Positions 38,844 through 49,924 of a stretch of DNA of 64,000 nucleotides are shown in pieces. Source of the stretch: Mercurialis annua (lineage: Eukaryota; Streptophyta; Magnoliopsida; Malpighiales; Euphorbiaceae). Made by a program: the position numbers and the translations under genes. Under the pieces are notes generated by a model. That model did not search any database. It had not been told where the DNA came from and saw only the letters and a list, made by a program, of their open reading frames with translations. Location: the NCBI RefSeq assembly GCF_937616625.2, contig NC_065575.1:22306001-22370000 (forward strand), written 5' to 3'. Every line of letters starts with the position of its first letter. Within the stretch, counting starts at the first letter, position 1.

Positions 38844-41800
38844 TCACGGAAATAGAAAAGGATAGCGATTCCGCATATCCAACTCGGTCTCCCAAGTACA
38901 CTCCTCTACAGAATGATTGCGCCAGAGAACTTTGACCATCGGAATCTCCTTGTTCCGCAATTTACGCACCTGCGTATCAACAATCTCAACTGGCTGTTCC
39001 TCATAGGACAGCTCCTGGTCAATCTCAACACTCTGAGGCACAATCACGTGCGAAGGATCAGAAATGCACTTTCTCAACATAGAAACGTGAAACACCGGAT
39101 GTACTAACGACATGTCTGGCGGTAGAACCAGACGATAAGCCACAGCTCCAATCCTCTCCGAAATCTCATAAGGACCAATATACCTCGGTGCCAACTTTCC
39201 CTTGACACCAAAACGAACCACGCCTTTCATAGGCGAAACCCGAAGAAATACGAAATCACCAACCTGGAACTCAATGTCTTTCCTCTTCGGATCAGCATAA
39301 CTCTTATGCCGACTAAAAGCAGTCTCTAACCTCCGCTTAATCAACGGTACCTTCTCGGAGGTAATCTGAATGATCTCCGCTCCCGAGAGTTTACGCTCTC
39401 CGACCTCCTCCCAACAGATAGGAGATCTACACTTGCGCCCATACAAAGCCTCATACGGCGCCATCTCGATACTCGCATGATAACTGTTGTTATAGGAAAA
39501 CTCAATCAACGGCAAATGAGTATCCCAGCTACCCTGAAAATCGAGAACACACATCCTGAGCATATCCTCCAACGTCTGAATAGTCCTCTCAGACTGACCG
39601 TCAGTCTGAGGATGAAAAGCTGTACTGAAATCCAACCGAGAACCCAAGGATTCCTGTAACGCTTTCCAAAACCTCGAAGTAAACACAGAACCTCTGTCTG
39701 AAACAATAGAAACCGGTACACCATGCAAACTGACAATCCTGTCGATGTACAACTGAGCCAACCTCGAAGCAGTATACGAAACCTTAATCGGAAGGAAATG
39801 AGCTGACTTGGTCATACGGTCAACTATCACCCAGATGGAGTCGTATCCCGGTCGAGTACGTGGTAACCCAACCACAAAATCCATAGCAATCCGCTCCCAC
39901 TTCCACTCTGGAATAGGTAGTGGCTGCAGATAGCCAAAAGGTCTCTGATGCTCCAGCTTCACCTGCTGGCACGTCAGACACTTAGAAACATACTCAGCGA
40001 CATCCTTCTTCATCCCGCTCCACCAATAGGTACCCTTAAGATCATGGTACATCTTAGTAGAACCCGGATGAACACTATAAGCAGACTTGTGCGCTTCCTC
40101 CAAGATCTGGTCCCTCAAACCATCTGAATCCGGAACACACAATCTCGAACCATGTCTCAGAACACCATCCACAAATGTAAATTCAGGATTTCCATCCTGC
40201 TGAACCTCCTCAATAATCCGTTTCAACTGTGAATCCTCAGCTTGTAAAGCTTTGATCCGATCAATCAAAACGGGTTGCACTTGTAACTGTGCTAACAAAC
40301 AACCAGTCTGAGAAATTTGAAATCCATAGCCTGAAGCTATCAAACTGTGCCACTCTCTAACCATGGGTCTACGCCCAATCTCAGAAATATGAGCCAAGCT
40401 GCCCGAAGATTTGCGACTTAACGCATCGGCTACCACATTAGCCTTACCAGGATGGTACTGAATAGTACAGTCATAGTCTTTCAGCAACTCTAACCACCTT
40501 CTCTGTCTCAAATTCAACTCTCTCTGATCAAAGATATATTTCAGACTCTTATGATCAGTGAAAATCTCACAAGTAGCACCATACAAATAATGTCTCCAGA
40601 TTTTCAGCGCAAAAACCACAGCTGCCAACTCTAAATCATGAGTAGGGTAATTCACCTCATGCTTCTTCAACTGTCTGGAAGCATAGGCAATCACCTGGCC
40701 ATGTTGCATCAGCACGCAACCCAAACCAATCCGAGACGCATCACAATACACTGTGAAACCATCAATGCCAGAAGGCAATGCCAACACCGGAGCTGTAGTC
40801 AAAATCTCCTTGAGCTTCTCAAAGCTCGCCTCGCACTTGTCAGTCCACTCAAACTTGACACCCTTCTGTGTCAGTTTAGTCAAAGGTGCAGATATTCTGG
40901 AGAAATCTTGCACGAACCGACGATAGTAGCCAGCTAAACCCAGAAAACTTCTGATCTCGGTAACTGACCTTGGCCTTTGCCAATCCATGACCGCCTCAAT
41001 CTTCTTCGGATCAACCTTGATCCCATCTTTCGACACCACGTGTCCTAGAAAGGTAACCTGATCCAACCAGAACTCACATTTTGAGAACTTAGCGTACAAC
41101 TGATGCTCACGCAACGTCTGTAGTATAGTCCTCAAATGATAAGCATGCTCCTCCTCACTCCGAGAATAGATCAAAATGTCATCAATGAAGACGATAACAA
41201 ATTGATCCAAAAACGGCTTGAACACTCTGTTCATCATATCCATAAACGCTGCTGGTGCATTCGTCAGACCAAAGGACATAACCAGAAACTCAAAATGTCC
41301 ATAACGAGTCCGAAAAGCAGTCTTAGGCACATCTGCATCACGGATCCGAAGCTGATGATACCCAGACCTCAAATCAATCTTGGAAAAACACTTCGCACCC
41401 TGCAACTGGTCAAACAGATCATCGATGCGAGGAAGAGGATATCTGTTCTTGACAGTAGCCTTATTCAACTGTCTGTAGTCGATACAGAGCCGAAAGGAAC
41501 CGTCCTTCTTCTTTACAAACAGAACTGGAGCACCCCACGGAGAAATACTCGGTCTGATGAACCCGCTATCCAACAACTCTTCTAACTGGTCCTTCAACTC
41601 CTTCAGCTCTACAGGAGCCATCCGATACGGCGGTATCGAAATCGGAGCTGTACCAGAAACCACATCAATGCAAAACTCAATATCACGATCAGGTGGTAAT
41701 CCAGGCAATTCCTCTGGAAACACATCAGTGAACTCATTCACTATCGAAACACTATGCATATCACCACTACTAGTCTCCAAATCACGAACCACAGCAAGAA

Positions 41801-43793
41801 AACCCTGGCAACCCTTGCCTAACATCCGCTTCGCCTTGATGGCGGAAATCAGATTCTTAGGTGTCTCTGCCTTCTCTCCCTGAAAGGAAAAAGGTAGACC
41901 ACCTGGAATCCTGAACTCGACTGACTTCCTTCGACAGTCAATAGAAGCATAATGGCGTGACAACCAGTCCATCCCCAAGATAACATCAAAAGAAAGAACG
42001 TCAAGTACAATCAAATCAGCACATAATTCTCTACCCTGAATAACCACAGGACAAGAAGGATAGACGACGTCCACTACTACACCTTCAGACATAGGTGTAG
42101 ACACAGCTAGAGGTTCACTCAAAACAGATGGTGCTCTACCCAATTTCCCAGCAAAACAAGTAGAAACAAACGAATGGGTCGCACCCGCATCAAATAATAC
42201 CAAAGCATCAGTAAAAGAAATCGGAATGGTACCTTGCACCACAGCATTTGATGCACGCGCATCCTGAGGAGTAAGTGCGAACACTCTGGCCTGACCCTGC
42301 GGCTGCTGCTGCGAACTCTGTCCAGTACCATAACCGTTGGAACCTCTACCGCCGTTACCACGGCCACCAAAACCTCTGCCACCAGAACCACGGCCCCGTT
42401 GGCCACCAAAAGATGCTGCAGGTTGAGAGTACCCTACAGACTGTGTAAACGCAGGTCTCTGCTGCTGATAAGATGACTGCGCCACACTGGAGTTAGACAT
42501 CTGCTGCCCAGATGTCGGACACTCCCTAGAAAAATGACCCGGCTGGCCACAAGTAAAACAACCTCCAGGAGCTAACTGACACTGACCATAGTGCCTGCGT
42601 CTGCAATTCTGGCAGAACGGAATGTTCGATCCACCACTGTACCCGCGTCCTGAACCACGGTTGCTCCCACTGCTACTGGAACTATACGGAGCACTCCTGG
42701 CACTATGCCTCCCTTTGTTGTGAGTCCGTCGACTCCCCCTGTTGGCCTGAGAAGAGCCACTGTAGTAGTTCCCACTACCATGCTGCACTGGGGCCTGCTG
42801 CCCCCCACTAGGAACGTCACTCTTTCCCTTCTGATTCTGGAAAGGGTCAGAGATCGTCCCAAACTGAACCATCGAATTCTCCATCCGCCGCGCACTATCC
42901 ACTAACCGAGCAAACTCCATGTTTGTCCCTATCAGCAAAGGAAGAAACTCCGAGCCTAAACCCCTAACATAACGGTCGTTCACTCGCTCTTGATCACCCT
43001 GTAGATCTGTAGCAAACCGCCCCAAACGTACAAACTCAGTAGTGTAGTCTGTCACTGATCTATCCCCCTTCTTCAAAGTGAGCAGCTTTTCTCTGAAACT
43101 CTCAGTAACAGAGAAGGGTAGATAGTAACCTCTGAACCTGGTCACAAAATCAGCCCAAGGCAAAGTATCCATAACTGGCCTGATGTTATCGCGATACCAA
43201 TCCTTAGCTGGACCCTTCAGCGACATTTCCACAAGCATCACTGATTGACGATCAGACGCTTGAATCCTCTGACTGTTGTACTCAAATTCCTCCAAAAAGT
43301 CAAGAGCATCCCCAGTACCATCAAAAGAAGTCGGATTCAACTTCAAGTAGGTCATCACCAACTCTCTGTCTGTTGGAATATGACCGTCACCAGCATTTCC
43401 ACCAATACCAGCTACAGCACCAACCTGAGGTTGCTGTTGCTGCGCTAACTGACCCAGTATATTACACTGATTCTGCAGTAGAGCCTGATTGTTCTGCATC
43501 TCGACAACGCCAGCCAAGAAAGTAGTGAAGTCGAACGCTTGCATATTTGGTGCCTGCTGCACATTCGGTGCCTGAACACCTGCTGCACCGCGCCCTCTAG
43601 CTCCACCTCTACCAGCACCAGCTCCTCTGCCTCTACCAGCACCTCTACCTCTGCCAGCACCTCCACCTCGACCACGTCCAGCATTTGCCTGAACTGGTGG
43701 TGCGTTCTGATCGACTTCCATGGAAATCGCATCATCAGCCACAGCTTCTTGCTCTGCCGCAGCACGAGCACGAGTACGAATAACGTTGTCCAT
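38844..43793 (-). CDS. gag-pol: Gag-Pol polyprotein, Ty3/gypsy chromovirus (Tekay/Del)
   Basis: One uninterrupted 1649-aa frame. It would supply the structural Gag and the protease, reverse transcriptase/RNase H and integrase for retrotransposition. Gag is about residues 1-500, with an RG-rich N-terminus (38-70), a variant Cys/His motif at C394-C397-H401-C405, a CCHC zinc knuckle at C412-C415-H420-C425 and a GRG-rich tail. The protease has DAGATHSF at 535-542. Reverse transcriptase is about 725-915, with [10 protein letters not shown] near 805 and catalytic FIDD at 869-872. RNase H has D1018, E1055, D1080 and D1123. Integrase has an HHCC site (H1235, H1242, C1272, C1275), catalytic D1305, D1366 and E1402 (35 residues between the last two), and GPY at 1540-1542. 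About 1598-1649 is a chromodomain-like end containing [14 protein letters not shown], typical of Tekay/Del. The start is the first Met, 325 bp from the PBS; the stop is TGA. No frameshift or missing catalytic residue is seen. Confidence 0.96.
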   Translation of the reverse strand: MDNVIRTRARAAAEQEAVADDAISMEVDQNAPPVQANAGRGRGGGAGRGRGAGRGRGAGAGRGGARGRGAAGVQAPNVQQAPNMQAFDFTTFLAGVVEMQNNQALLQNQCNILGQLAQQQQPQVGAVAGIGGNAGDGHIPTDRELVMTYLKLNPTSFDGTGDALDFLEEFEYNSQRIQASDRQSVMLVEMSLKGPAKDWYRDNIRPVMDTLPWADFVTRFRGYYLPFSVTESFREKLLTLKKGDRSVTDYTTEFVRLGRFATDLQGDQERVNDRYVRGLGSEFLPLLIGTNMEFARLVDSARRMENSMVQFGTISDPFQNQKGKSDVPSGGQQAPVQHGSGNYYSGSSQANRGSRRTHNKGRHSARSAPYSSSSSGSNRGSGRGYSGGSNIPFCQNCRRRHYGQCQLAPGGCFTCGQPGHFSRECPTSGQQMSNSSVAQSSYQQQRPAFTQSVGYSQPAASFGGQRGRGSGGRGFGGRGNGGRGSNGYGTGQSSQQQPQGQARVFALTPQDARASNAVVQGTIPISFTDALVLFDAGATHSFVSTCFAGKLGRAPSVLSEPLAVSTPMSEGVVVDVVYPSCPVVIQGRELCADLIVLDVLSFDVILGMDWLSRHYASIDCRRKSVEFRIPGGLPFSFQGEKAETPKNLISAIKAKRMLGKGCQGFLAVVRDLETSSGDMHSVSIVNEFTDVFPEELPGLPPDRDIEFCIDVVSGTAPISIPPYRMAPVELKELKDQLEELLDSGFIRPSISPWGAPVLFVKKKDGSFRLCIDYRQLNKATVKNRYPLPRIDDLFDQLQGAKCFSKIDLRSGYHQLRIRDADVPKTAFRTRYGHFEFLVMSFGLTNAPAAFMDMMNRVFKPFLDQFVIVFIDDILIYSRSEEEHAYHLRTILQTLREHQLYAKFSKCEFWLDQVTFLGHVVSKDGIKVDPKKIEAVMDWQRPRSVTEIRSFLGLAGYYRRFVQDFSRISAPLTKLTQKGVKFEWTDKCEASFEKLKEILTTAPVLALPSGIDGFTVYCDASRIGLGCVLMQHGQVIAYASRQLKKHEVNYPTHDLELAAVVFALKIWRHYLYGATCEIFTDHKSLKYIFDQRELNLRQRRWLELLKDYDCTIQYHPGKANVVADALSRKSSGSLAHISEIGRRPMVREWHSLIASGYGFQISQTGCLLAQLQVQPVLIDRIKALQAEDSQLKRIIEEVQQDGNPEFTFVDGVLRHGSRLCVPDSDGLRDQILEEAHKSAYSVHPGSTKMYHDLKGTYWWSGMKKDVAEYVSKCLTCQQVKLEHQRPFGYLQPLPIPEWKWERIAMDFVVGLPRTRPGYDSIWVIVDRMTKSAHFLPIKVSYTASRLAQLYIDRIVSLHGVPVSIVSDRGSVFTSRFWKALQESLGSRLDFSTAFHPQTDGQSERTIQTLEDMLRMCVLDFQGSWDTHLPLIEFSYNNSYHASIEMAPYEALYGRKCRSPICWEEVGERKLSGAEIIQITSEKVPLIKRRLETAFSRHKSYADPKRKDIEFQVGDFVFLRVSPMKGVVRFGVKGKLAPRYIGPYEISERIGAVAYRLVLPPDMSLVHPVFHVSMLRKCISDPSHVIVPQSVEIDQELSYEEQPVEIVDTQVRKLRNKEIPMVKVLWRNHSVEECTWETELDMRNRYPFLFP

Positions 43794-44117
43794 ATCCTAA
43801 GATTGAGCAACAACAACTTAAATAACAGATATTTCATACCCAAGTATGAACAAAACAAGCAACATATAGGATTTCCCAAGAAATCAACAGCAATAAAATG
43901 TTCACCCAAGTGAAATAGCATTAACAATTAAAAGCATCAAATCAACAAATAATGACTGACTCGACGCAATCCTATTGGTGTAGGCAGAATGTTTTAAAAT
44001 CAATAGATGACGTTTTTAAAGACATGACAGAATCCTATATCCGCAGTAGTTCCTAAGACACAACCAAACTTAACAGAGTAAACACATAGCAAGCAATGGC
44101 CTTGGTTTGAAACCAAA
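43794..44117 (-). other. 5' leader of the one-LTR element
   Basis: 324 bp between the primer binding site and the Gag start codon. No open frame of note. It is clearly similar to the leader of the non-coding element at 57442-57770 (shared blocks include GCTTGCTATGTGTTTACTCT, TCTTAGGAACTACTGCGGA and ACTTGGGTATGA). This is the best evidence that the two elements belong to one family. Packaging and dimerisation signals would be expected here, but none can be assigned. Confidence 0.75.
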
Positions 44118-44129
44118 GCTCTGATACCA
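44118..44129 (-). promoter_or_regulatory. Primer binding site (initiator tRNA-Met type)
   Basis: On the element strand this reads TGGTATCAGAGC, the usual plant chromovirus PBS complementary to the 3' end of initiator tRNA-Met. In the complete neighbour element the PBS follows the LTR after AACT. Here only 1-2 nt precede it before satellite begins, so the element stops essentially at the PBS edge. Confidence 0.9.
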
Positions 44130-44130
44130 A

Positions 44131-44186
44131 GCTTGGATTTGTTTCGTAACGTTTGTAAACATTTGGCTAAAAAGGGGAAATGTTTC
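44131..44186 (+). repeat. Satellite stub between the one-LTR element and solo LTR 2
   Basis: 56 bp of satellite. It corresponds to 17386-17449 in copy 1 but lacks 9 bp (TAAATCGCT), a deletion between two short CT repeats. It ends in GTTTC, the left target duplication of solo LTR 2. Confidence 0.9.
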
Positions 44187-45533
44187 TGTCACGACCCATT
44201 TTCCTGAATCGTGACCGGCGCTAGGGCATGGGTAATATAGTACCAACACCCGTAGATAGCCTTGCTTATAATATACAATTCAACTGAACCTGCAGAAAAC
44301 CAATGCTAGGGGGAAACCGAGACTTCAGCCTAATTCTAGCAGTTATAATATTCAACAATTAATATAACATGCTCATCCAATTCTGAGTCTAAAAATAGGC
44401 ATAACATAAACCAGTGTAAATAATGTAACATGCCAGAGCAATATATCTAGTTGGACCAATCCGACAATATCTATAATAATAATATAGACGTCTAGTCAAC
44501 TACTGCGGTCTAAGAATAAAATAGTTTGATAGTTCTACTAAAATAAATGGAACCTCCGAGAAAAAGTAAATGCGGAGATCACCATACTCTCTCAGATCAT
44601 AATCTTGGGAAAAATTGGGAAAACAACGGGGTTAGATATACTGAGATGAGTTTATACCACTATTTACATTTATCAAGTGGAAAACCTTTTAAAACGTTTA
44701 AAACATTTAATAACGATATTACGAATAGTAGTTGGAACCCTAATCCACAATTCTAAATAATTAACATAATCTAATAGGCCTGCTCCCGAGAGCTGAGCTA
44801 CACCGAGTTACCACTGACCACACTTTTACCATATCCAGGGTCCCGAGAGGTGTGCTACACCGAGTTACTCTATTTAGTCCCAAAAGCTATGCTCACACCG
44901 AGTTACCACATTTCCATAAATACCTTACCCAGATCATTACCGGTGCGCACGCAGTCCTAATAATACCCATTAGGTAGCATGTTCCAACTAAGAGCCATAA
45001 TATAAAAACAGTTCGAAATATACGTACAATATATATATTTAATATTTAAAATAACAATTTACTTAATAAAGCGGTAAATAGTAAGTACAAACTCACTGCT
45101 TGCTAATCCACGTGATAACCGGCAAGCAACTAATCCTGGTTCGCCTCTGAAGCGCGAACAGTAGACGGGTCTAGACAAATAAAATAATTACTAAAACAGA
45201 CCCTAACTCTAGAGAGTACTAGACACCACATAGGACTAGGACAAATAACACGTCGGAATTAAATAATCCAAAGCAACACAAAAATACCCAAAAGGTAGCA
45301 ATGCACAATTATTACAAGTCTATTGAGTTATCGCTTAAAATCCGATTTAGAAATATTATTTAATAATCTTAAATAATAATCAATATACGTTTATCAATTA
45401 TAAACCCGAGTTTATATTTATAAAATAATTCGATAAAATAATAATCCATTTTAAAAGCAGAACTCAATAACTTCAATTTCAAGTAACCCAAGTTACAACC
45501 CAAGAATCTAACCATTTAAGTTTATAAACGTTT

Positions 45534-45641
45534 AGGGACTAAACTGTACTTTAACCAATTAGGGACTAAATTGTACTTCAGCCAATTAGGGACTAAACTG
45601 TACTTTAGCCAATTAGGGACTTAACTGTACTTTAGTCAATT
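45534..45641. repeat. 27-bp tandem repeat, four copies, in solo LTR 2
   Basis: Same four units as at 18797-18904, shifted by exactly 26737 bp. Confidence 0.85.
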
Positions 45642-46788
45642 TGATGTTTAAAATCAAATTAATTATTTTGTTTATAATTAAAATGAAATATAAAGTTACT
45701 AATCAAAGATCCACTTAATTAAGTTATAAAATAAGTTCAGGGGCTAAATTGTAATTTAGCCAATTCATGCCAAATTGATATCCTTAATTTATTAAAATTA
45801 CCCGAGTAATTATATTAACTAAATTTATAATTAACTATCGTTTTCAATATTTAATTAATAAACAAAATAAAATCCAATTTATTAGTTAAAGTTTAACCTT
45901 AAGGATTTATTTGTTTTAAGCAAAATATTTTGGTGATTACAATGGCTATTTAGCCATCACCTAGCTTTCAAAATCAAACAACCCCGCCCAAACTTAAGAA
46001 TTCACAAAGCAAGCTCCATTTTAGCTACAGCAATATTTCTTATCATGAATTCAACTCTCAAACTTATCAATCGATCAAGCTATACAATCAACCTATGTCA
46101 TTAAATATAATCTAACAATAAACTCAAACAATAACCATATATCAGTAACAAAACAAGACAAGGAATAAAATCCATGGTATCCGAGAACATTGATTTACAG
46201 AGGTACGAAATCAAAACGGACACTTCCATTAATGAACAAACTAACATCCCAAGAGATTCATAACCATGAATCAAGCAAATTCATGGCCAAATAGTGTAAG
46301 GGAATTCAGCAGCAACAGTGATTTAGAAACAGAATTAAACTAACGTACCAACGCGGTGAAACGGTGGCGAATGAAACGAGATTGACGGCACACCGTTTTG
46401 CAAAATCAAAGAGTAGTAACATAGAGAATAGAGTCTAGGATCTCCGGGATTAAACGGTTTTGATTTCGACTAAGAAACGGAGGAGAACGATCAGAAATAC
46501 AGAATTTCCGTTTAAGGCTAAAACTGAAATCAAAGGAGTCATGAAACTTACCGGAACAGCAGAGTTTGGATGACGGTATCAGCTTCGTTTACCAGAGAAC
46601 GAGCAAGAGGATGTCGACTAGGATTTAAGTGAAGTGTGGTGTAGATTTTTTGTTAAGAAAGCGTTTATAAATACCGAAGGGAATTAGGTTAAAAACGAAT
46701 GCAAAGAGGGCCGGCTGCCAAGCTCATTAAGAGCTGAATAATTTCGAACGAGACTCAGCCATTTAAGGCTGAGTTCCGTTCGGGAATC

Positions 46789-46859
46789 CTGGTCTCGTAC
46801 GAGACCAGGCTTGAAAATTCATGGGTCTCGTACGAGACCTTGTAGTCTCGTACGAGACT
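46789..46859. promoter_or_regulatory. Palindrome cluster in U3 of solo LTR 2
   Basis: Same three palindromes as in solo LTR 1, built on TCTCGTACGAGA. The first extends to 22 bp of perfect symmetry here (46789-46810). Confidence 0.6.
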
Positions 46860-49800
46860 CATCTTTTGAATCAGGTCTCCTTTGAGACCAGATTCGAAAG
46901 ATATGGTTCAACCTTTTTGGTTGAACCACAAATCGACCCGAAGTGTACTTATCTCCAATTAGTCACGAATCGAACCACAAAACTTAAAAAAAAATCCTAA
47001 AATCCAATCAGAAACTCATCGGAAATTTTAAGGATTTTTACGGGATATTACAGTTTCGTTTTGTTTCCTAACGTTTGTAAACATTTGGCTTAAATCGCTG
47101 AAAAAGTGAAACGTTTGGATTTATTTCGTAACATTTTAAACTTTTGGTATTATTTTGTATCATTTCTAAACGTTTGGCTTCAATCGCTAAAAAGGGAAAC
47201 GTTTGGATTTGTTTCGTAACGTTTGTAAATGTTTGGCTTAAATCACTAAAAAGGGGAAACGTTTGTATTTGTTTTGTAACATTTGTAAACGTTTGGCTTA
47301 AATCGCTACAAAGGTAAAATGTTTTAATTTATTTCGTAACGTTTGTAAACGTTTGGCTTAAATCGCTAAGAAGGTTAAGCGTTGGGAGTAGTTTCATAAC
47401 GTTTGTAAACGTTTGGCTTAAATCGCTAAAAAGGTGAAGCGTTTGGATTTGTTTCGTAATGTTTTAAACGTTTGGCTTAAATCGCTAAAATAGGGAAACG
47501 TTTGGATTAGTTTCGTAACGTTTGTAAACGTTAAAGTTAAATAGCTAAAAAGGTGAAACATTTGGATTTATTTGTAAAGGTTCGGCTTAAATCGCTAAAA
47601 AGGTGAAACGTTTGGATTAATTCTTTCGTAACGTTTGTAAACGTTTGGCTTAAATTGCTAAAAATGTGAAAAGTTTGGATTTATTTCGTAACGTTTGCAA
47701 ACGTTTAGCTTAAATTGCTAAAAAGGTGAAACGTTTGGATTTGTTTCGTAACGTTGGTAAACGTTTGGCTGAAATTGCTAAGAAGGTAGAAATGGGGAAA
47801 CATTTGGATTTGTTTATAAACGTTTGGCTAAAATGGTGAAACATTTGGATTTGTTTCGTAACGTTTGTAAACGTTTGGCTTATATTGCTAAAAAGGTGAG
47901 ACGCTTGGATTTGTTTATAAACGTTTGGCTAAAAAGGGGAAACATTTGGATTTGTTTCGTAACGTTTGTAAACATTTGGCTTATATTGCTAAAAAGGTGA
48001 GACGCTTGGATTAGTTTCGCATCGTTTGCAAGAGTTTGGCTTAAATTGATAAAAACGTGAAACGTTTGGATTTGTTTCATAAATTTGTTTCGTAAAGTTT
48101 GTAAACGTTTTGCTTTAATCGACAAAATAGGGAAACGTTTGGATTTGTTTCGTACCGTTTGTAAACGTTTGGCTTAAATTGCTAAAAATGTTAAACTTTT
48201 GGATTTGTTTCGTAACATTTGTAAACGTTTGGCTTAAACCGCTAAAAAGGTGAAACGTTTGGATTAGTTTGTAATGTTTGTAAACGTTTGGCTTAAATTG
48301 ATAAAAAAAGGTTAAACGCTTGGATTTGTTTCATTACGTTTGTAAACGTTTGGCTTAAATTGCAAAAAAGGTGAAACTTTTAGATTTGTTTTATATCATT
48401 TGAAATGTTTATAAACGTTTGGCTTAAATCGCTAAAATGGGGAAACATTTAATTTTGTTTCGTAACGTTTGTAAACATTTGGTTTAAATCGCTAAAAAAG
48501 GTGAAACGTTTGGTTTTGTTTCGTAACATTTGTAAACGTTTGGCTTAAATCACTAAAATCGGGAAACATTTGGATTTCTTTCCTAAGGTTTGTGAACTTT
48601 TGGCTTAAATCAAAAAAAGGTGAAACGTTTGGATTAGTTTGTAATGTTTGTAAACGTTTGGCTTAAATTGATAAAAAGCTTAAAGGCTTGGATTTGCTTC
48701 GTAACGTTTGTAAACGTTTGGCTTATATTGCTAACAATGTGAAACGCTTGGATTTGTTTCGTAACGTTTGTAAATATTTTGCTTAAATCGCAAAAAATGT
48801 AAAATATGGATTTGTTTCGTAACGTTTGTAAACGTTTGGCTTAAATAGGTAAAAAGGGGAAACGTTTGGTTTTGGTTCGTAACGTTTGTAAACGTTTGGC
48901 TTAAATCGCTAAAAAGGTGAAACATTTGATTTCTTTCATAACGTTTGTAAACGTTTGACTTAAATCACTAAAAGGTGAAAAGTTTGGATTTGTTTATTAA
49001 AGTTATAAACGTTTGGTTTAAATTGCTAAAAGGGTGAAACGCTAGGATTTATTTCGTAACGTTGGTAAACGTTTGGCTTAAATCGCGAAAAAGGTGAAAC
49101 GTTTGGATTTGTTTCTTAACGTTTGTAAACGTTTGGCATTAATCACTAAAAAGGTGAAACGCTTGGATTTGTTTCGTAATTTTTGTAAACATTTGGCTTA
49201 TATCGCTAAAAAGGGGAAACGTTTTGTTTTTTTTCGTAACGTTTGTAAATGTTTGGCTTAAATCGCTGAAAAAGTGAAACGTTTGGATTTTTTTGTAATA
49301 TTTTAAACTTTTGGTTTTATTTTGTAACGTTTCTAAACGTTTGGCTTCAGTCGCTAAAAAGGTGAAATGTTTGGATTTGTTTTGTAACGTTTGTAAATAT
49401 TTGGCTTAAATCACTAAAAAAGGGAAACGTTTGGATTTGTTTTGTAACGTTTGTAAACATTTGGCTTAAATCGCTAAAAAGGTGAAACGTTTTGACTTAT
49501 TTCGTAACGTTTGTAAACGTTTCGCTTAAATCGCTAAAAAGGTTAAGCGTTTAGAGTAGTTTCGTAACGTTTGTAAACGTTTGGCTTAAATCGCTAAAAA
49601 GGTGAAGCGTTTGGATTTGTTTCGTAATGTTTTAAACGTTTGGCTTAAATCGCTAAAATGGGAAAACGTTTGGATTAGTTTCGTAACGTTTGTAAACGTT
49701 AAGCTTAAATCGCTAAAAAGGTGAAACGCTTGGATTTGTTTGTAAAGGTTCAGCTTAAATCGCTAAAAAGGTGAAACTCTTGGATTAATTCTTTCGTAAC

Positions 49801-49924
49801 ATTTGTAAATATTTGGCTAAAATTGCTAAAAAGGTGAAAAGTTTGGATTTATTTCGTAACGTTTGTAAACGTTTGGCTTAAATTGCTAAAAAGGTGAAAT
49901 TCTTGGATTTGTTTCGTAATGTTT

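Larger units (their letters stand above)
35812..44130 (-). mobile_element. One-LTR Tekay/Del chromovirus, 5' LTR absent
   Basis: A minus-strand Ty3/gypsy element. In element order it has a primer binding site (44118-44129), a leader, an intact gag-pol (38844-43793), a polypurine tract (38727-38740) and a 3' LTR (35812-38726). A 5' LTR should follow the PBS at 44130, but satellite (GCTTGGATTTG) starts there at once. The corresponding place in copy 1 of the 18.5-kb duplication (17380-17400) reads GGTGAAACGCTTGG without interruption, so the insertion site is known almost to the base and has no target-site duplication. The next LTR, at 44187, is not its partner: it differs clearly in sequence, has its own GTTTC duplication and also exists in copy 1. 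The structure fits insertion of an incomplete cDNA, or precise later loss of the 5' LTR. Confidence 0.88.
44187..47052 (-). mobile_element. Solo LTR 2, duplicate of solo LTR 1
   Basis: 2866 bp, the same LTR as 17450-20314, with the same termini, the same GTTTC on both sides and the same flanking satellite. By eye I count about 17 substitutions and a 1-bp poly-A length difference, roughly 0.6 %. Both the LTR and its flanks match, so this is not a second insertion but the same insertion carried along in the 18.5-kb duplication. Its first palindrome is longer than in copy 1 (CCTGGTCTCGTACGAGACCAGG is split here into CCTGGTCTCGT and ACGAGACCAGG, 46789-46810), because copy 1 carries a C-to-A change. 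Confidence 0.93.
22651..49385 (+). repeat. 18.5-kb tandem segmental duplication, copy 2 (with insertion)
   Basis: Copy of 4107-22650. Without the insertion at 35812-44130 its length would be about 18.4 kb. The copies part near 49385: copy 2 continues TTTGTAACGTTTGTAAATAT, where copy 1 jumps back at the junction near 22645. A net loss of about 253 bp lies near 33385 relative to about 14700-14960, and internal monomer gains and losses are present near 25.4-26.2 kb. Copy 2 contains the one-LTR chromovirus; copy 1 does not. Confidence 0.85.

Noticed and set aside
39477..43927. Many short frames opposite to or overlapping gag-pol in other frames
   Set aside because: Shadows of the 1649-aa frame, with low-complexity translations opposite the RG-rich Gag regions.
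44110..44130. tRNA gene near the primer binding site
   Set aside because: Only the 12-nt complement of the tRNA 3' end is present; there is no cloverleaf.
35812..47052. Single complete element with LTRs at 35812-38726 and 44187-47052
   Set aside because: The two LTRs differ clearly. The second has its own GTTTC duplication, a near-identical copy at 17450 and 56 bp of satellite between it and the PBS. They are two separate insertions.
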